From assembly GCA_030619215.1 (NCBI GenBank), contig JAUXBV010000059.1:1-10397 (forward strand): a stretch of DNA of 10,397 nucleotides, given 5' to 3'. The position numbers and the translations under genes were made by a program. The notes beneath the pieces are model-generated. The model made no database searches, was not told where the DNA came from, and saw only the letters and a list, made by a program, of their open reading frames with translations. The DNA comes from Fibrobacterota bacterium (GTDB lineage: Bacteria; Fibrobacterota; Chitinivibrionia; Chitinivibrionales; JANQEN01). Of the stretch, positions 8,501 through 10,397 are shown piece after piece. Every line of letters starts with the position of its first letter. The first letter of the stretch is position 1.

Positions 8501-10397
8501 ACCTTAAAAATAAGTGATACTTATAATCCCTTTAAGATAAAAGCTGAACGCATTGACATTCACAATACCACCCAGGTCAGGGTAAAGCTCTGGAGTGAGG
8601 TGGATATTTCAAGCTTTCCTACAGTCGAGCCTTTTCCCGGGGTTCCCTGGGCAGACTCTGTGTGGGTGATCTATTCATCGGGTAACTACCCGGCTAGTAT
8701 TTCGCAGCCGAATGTAGCGTTTGCGCTGTACTCGACAGAGGAGATAAAGCAGGCTGCAGATACGGTAGTAAAGATACTTACGGCGGCAGAGCTGATACCC
8801 GGAGGTTTGCAGCCTTTTGCGCATGATTCAAATTATTACTTCAGCAACTCGGTAAAATGGCATAATCCTGATACGCTGTTAGCGGATTTTGTACCCGGAA
8901 ACCCGGTATTCATGCTTGATACCCTGGCAGCCCCCAACCTGCTTGTTGTGCATGGGCAGTATGTCAAGAGAGATACGGTTAGGATAACCATTGACAGCAT
9001 AGCCAGGCTCAGTGCATCGGCAGACAGCCTTGTGGTTGTTCAGAGCAGTAAATTGCCTGATTTCAGTATACTTTTCTTTTCCGACACCTTTTCAGTACCG
9101 GCCTTGATAGCAGGGGGAGCGAGTTATACGTATGTTTGTATAGACAGTGTCGATAATTTTCCTTTGCCAACGATTTCAGGGACGGATACGGTTCATTACC
9201 GGTGGTTTACCATAGGGACCAATACTGCTGTGAGTGAAAAGTTGGATTCTATTTATGTAATCGGGTGGCCCCGTCCGGTTTACAACGGCATTTTAACAGC
9301 GGACAGCACTTTTCTGGGAGACCAGATGCATCTTCAATGGACATCACCGCCGGCCGGAACGGACAGTTTGATCGTATGGTATAATACGAACCCTATTCCC
9401 CTGGTTTATAATCCCACTGCTGGTAATACATTTTCTCCTGCCGCGGGAGTAACCATTGATACGTTGACTGGTTTGACCGACAGCACACTTTACTATTTCG
9501 GGCTTCAGATACTCAAGGATGAGATGTGGTCGGTTATTAGAAATGAGTCAAGCGATACCATGTGGACAGGCGCGGGAAATCCGGATACCGTACCCAATGT
9601 GATTCGTGTAGATTCAACAGGATTCAACAGTACGAGAAACAGCATGCTTATCTACTGGCATATCGACCTTTCAACAGTGCCGAGCGGTATGTATTATCAG
9701 AGCAGTTACACATTCGAACCTGATTCGTCCCTTGACACAGCCACAGTAAAACCTGTATCGTGGGATTCGGTAGGCATCGCAGACAACATGACAGAGATAA
9801 TCCTGTACCCTGAGATCTATTTTGATACCATCTACTCTGTAGGTATGTGGCTTCGGGGCTACAATCCTTCACAGGGAGGGCCGACCAAGCCGGCTTATCC
9901 GACTGACTCAAGTCTGGTATTTGCCCGGATACCCTCGTTTACCTGGCAGGAGGTAAACTTTTTTATTGACACCGCAACAGTTGTTTATGCGGCAAATCAG
10001 AAAATTATTCTGAAGAAAATAAACAGTATTACCCATAAAGACACCCTCTGGTCATTTGACCCGGGCACCCTGCCGTATGGATTTGTATCAGTGGGAAGTG
10101 TGCCGTTCGAGTTCGGTAATGAGAATCCCGGCATTGCGCCTTTTGAGCTCGGTTTAAAGTACAACAGTATACTACCGACAGGTATAACAGAGTCTGACCT
10201 GGCTATGTACCGGATAATAAATGGAGACTATTTTGTACTTTATGGTTATAAATTAGAGAATGGTGCGGCCCGGAAGACAATAACCAGTGACAGCATGGCA
10301 TACCCGTTTATTGTGCTGGCAGACACTATGGCGCCGGAGGTAAGAGTGCCTTCATATAATGACACCATAGTGAGAGGCAGCAATGTTCCCAACTGGT
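5540..10397 (+). CDS. Secreted LamG/cadherin-like/Ig-like multidomain surface protein, 3' end outside window
   Basis: The frame is open for 1619 codons to the window end, so the gene is partial; it is a paralogue of the preceding gene. The start is TTG: initiation there gives a textbook signal peptide (MKIVNVPVK, hydrophobic 10-24, likely cut after FGA at 27-29). Domains in order: LamG-type lectin-like fold 33-255 (LYFDGADDYV near 38, YNGCIDELRLW near 180); cadherin-like domain about 258-342 (acidic DDDKDP, likely Ca2+ site); second LamG 343-555 (LDFDGTDDFV, FNGLIDELRIW); second cadherin-like domain 556-638 (DPDGDAITI); Ig-like domains 639-723, 724-810, 811-902 and 903-992; then from 993 the middle region shared with the upstream protein (both begin D-x-YNPFK). 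The shared part ends here at residue 1619, matching residue 1051 upstream; if the rest is conserved too, about 550 residues and a sorting domain should follow, for a total near 2170. LamG folds usually bind glycans or matrix proteins, so a role in adhesion or polysaccharide binding is inferred; no active site is seen. Confidence 0.88.
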   Translation, partial: MKIVNVPVKALIFYSTIAVLTSFTNSFGAALVAGSGTCLYFDGADDYVYVTSAGNVAVTNDWTLEFWIKPETGTANYDIIFLQGSTSNPNRQLHAYWYNDHLEFYTTTNGATGSPDTGTTAIPDDGNTWTHIAWTYSTSTTTHTVYVNGQSTSGTASGILIPVAGETYIGCYSNGSSYDYNGCIDELRLWQVVKSQSDIQNNMYKSLTDTTGAEMNDLLLYYRFDEGSGTSAIDYSDVQQAGTISGATYATSEAWKNRQADEFNPLTYFAGYDDDKDPLTFSNVTAPTHGGLFFDHGNGEITYIPSFFYGAQTDNYTFRVTAGGQTSDYDMSISMSDINNPPYAGSGNALDFDGTDDFVAIPALNLNSNTATISAWVKCNGAQSDYATVAMCRGGNTVVGLNIMNTGELRYHWDGNYWGWSSGLTVPTGQWTFVAAVIEPNQATLYVDSNSAVNTAVHNIEEFDTTLQIGRDKNFVGTRNFNGLIDELRIWSTARNASELASDMFSPLAGNEANLVGYWRMDNYLTNVVRDHSTNRNHALMINMTTADWVAADMWANRSCSGQFTHNAGYDPDGDAITIGVVSGPSNGSLSWDTNARTVTYTPNVSFSGIDTYTYRVSDGGSEDDFAMTVTVNQDAPPTFSTHPSPDTVAVNDPASFTAIADGSAPITYQWETDAGGSWAAIGTGTTHTIPSATLAHTGSYRSIATNGFGVDTSDTAFLLVYDSSIIQSHPENDTVLVSGTAKFGVGATGSSLEYQWQRNDGGWHNITTGGTLDTLSFTAASGDDKVSFRCVVTSGPVLDTSGFAMLYIATIPTITTSFSSDTVLPVGGNLTLTGSAFSFPDPGYEWFFIYPGSAPVSKGTGTTLSLATIAKADSGTYFFVASNAFGSMSSDSIFVHVLTPVSITTNLPQTYNVIHGGAAALNIIGSGNGTISYQWYESDTALSSQTNSSLGINPIDSAVHNGNTYHCLASNSHLGMAVGTVRSVTCTLKISDTYNPFKIKAERIDIHNTTQVRVKLWSEVDISSFPTVEPFPGVPWADSVWVIYSSGNYPASISQPNVAFALYSTEEIKQAADTVVKILTAAELIPGGLQPFAHDSNYYFSNSVKWHNPDTLLADFVPGNPVFMLDTLAAPNLLVVHGQYVKRDTVRITIDSIARLSASADSLVVVQSSKLPDFSILFFSDTFSVPALIAGGASYTYVCIDSVDNFPLPTISGTDTVHYRWFTIGTNTAVSEKLDSIYVIGWPRPVYNGILTADSTFLGDQMHLQWTSPPAGTDSLIVWYNTNPIPLVYNPTAGNTFSPAAGVTIDTLTGLTDSTLYYFGLQILKDEMWSVIRNESSDTMWTGAGNPDTVPNVIRVDSTGFNSTRNSMLIYWHIDLSTVPSGMYYQSSYTFEPDSSLDTATVKPVSWDSVGIADNMTEIILYPEIYFDTIYSVGMWLRGYNPSQGGPTKPAYPTDSSLVFARIPSFTWQEVNFFIDTATVVYAANQKIILKKINSITHKDTLWSFDPGTLPYGFVSVGSVPFEFGNENPGIAPFELGLKYNSILPTGITESDLAMYRIINGDYFVLYGYKLENGAARKTITSDSMAYPFIVLADTMAPEVRVPSYNDTIVRGSNVPNW
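5636..7453 (+). repeat. Tandem duplication of a LamG plus cadherin-like unit within the second gene
   Basis: Residues 33-342 (5636-6565) and 343-638 (6566-7453) of the encoded protein are two copies of the same composite unit in the same order. Matching landmarks are FDGADDYV/FDGTDDFV at the start, IDELRLW/IDELRIW late in the LamG fold, an 'EAWKNR'/'DMWANR' linker, and 'GYDDDKDPLTF'/'GYDPDGDAITI' opening the cadherin-like part, each unit ending in NNPP/DAPP. Divergence is high, so the duplication is old. Confidence 0.65.

Noticed and set aside
5607..9911. Open frames on both strands within the second gene (for example 5820-6029 plus, 6245-6514 minus, 9648-9911 minus)
   Set aside because: They overlap a continuous open frame that I translated from 5540 to the window end and that encodes recognisable LamG, Ig-like and paralogue-shared domains.
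194..10397. Enzymatic function such as glycoside hydrolase or protease for either protein
   Set aside because: LamG and Ig-like domains often accompany such enzymes, but I found no catalytic domain or active-site motif in either translated sequence; one could still lie past the window end in the second gene.

Overview
This window carries two very long, same-strand genes for secreted, multidomain surface proteins, separated by a 528-base AT-rich intergenic region. Gene 1 (194-5011) is complete and encodes 1605 residues. Gene 2 starts at a TTG codon at 5540 and stays open through the last base of the window (at least 1619 codons); I translated it by hand and found no stop codon.

The likely source is a Gram-negative bacterium of the FCB group with a type IX secretion system (Fibrobacterota/Chitinivibrionia-like or Bacteroidota-like). 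The grounds are an N-terminal signal peptide, strings of Ig-like and fibronectin-III-like beta-sandwich domains rich in Asp, Thr and Ser and poor in Cys, and in gene 1 a C-terminal domain that looks like a T9SS type A sorting signal (PNPFNG at residues 1513-1518, PTGVY at 1576-1580, basic last residues). The placement is an inference from protein style; there is no rRNA or housekeeping gene to confirm it.

Layout: 1-193 is an AT-rich upstream region with a possible -10 box and a strong ribosome binding site. 194-5011 is gene 1: signal peptide, a T9SS-associated beta-sandwich N-domain, two Ig-like domains, a ~620-residue multi-domain middle region, a W-rich C-terminal region and the sorting domain. 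5012-5539 is non-coding: a TCGTYC-hexamer imperfect palindrome right after the stop codon, several small perfect hairpins, an 11-base tandem duplication and a good sigma70-like promoter for gene 2. 5540-10397 is gene 2: signal peptide, two tandem LamG + cadherin-like units, four Ig-like domains, then the same ~620-residue middle region as gene 1, cut by the window end.

The main result is that the two genes are paralogues built on one chassis. From the first Ig domain on they align (with two extra Ig domains in gene 2), and the middle region aligns almost without gaps across ~620 residues at close to half identity by eye. The exposed N-terminal parts are unrelated. This looks like a tandem family of exported adhesins or glycan-binding proteins with swapped recognition heads on a common stalk and secretion module. 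No enzyme active site, defence gene, mobile-element gene, tRNA, rRNA or CRISPR array is visible.
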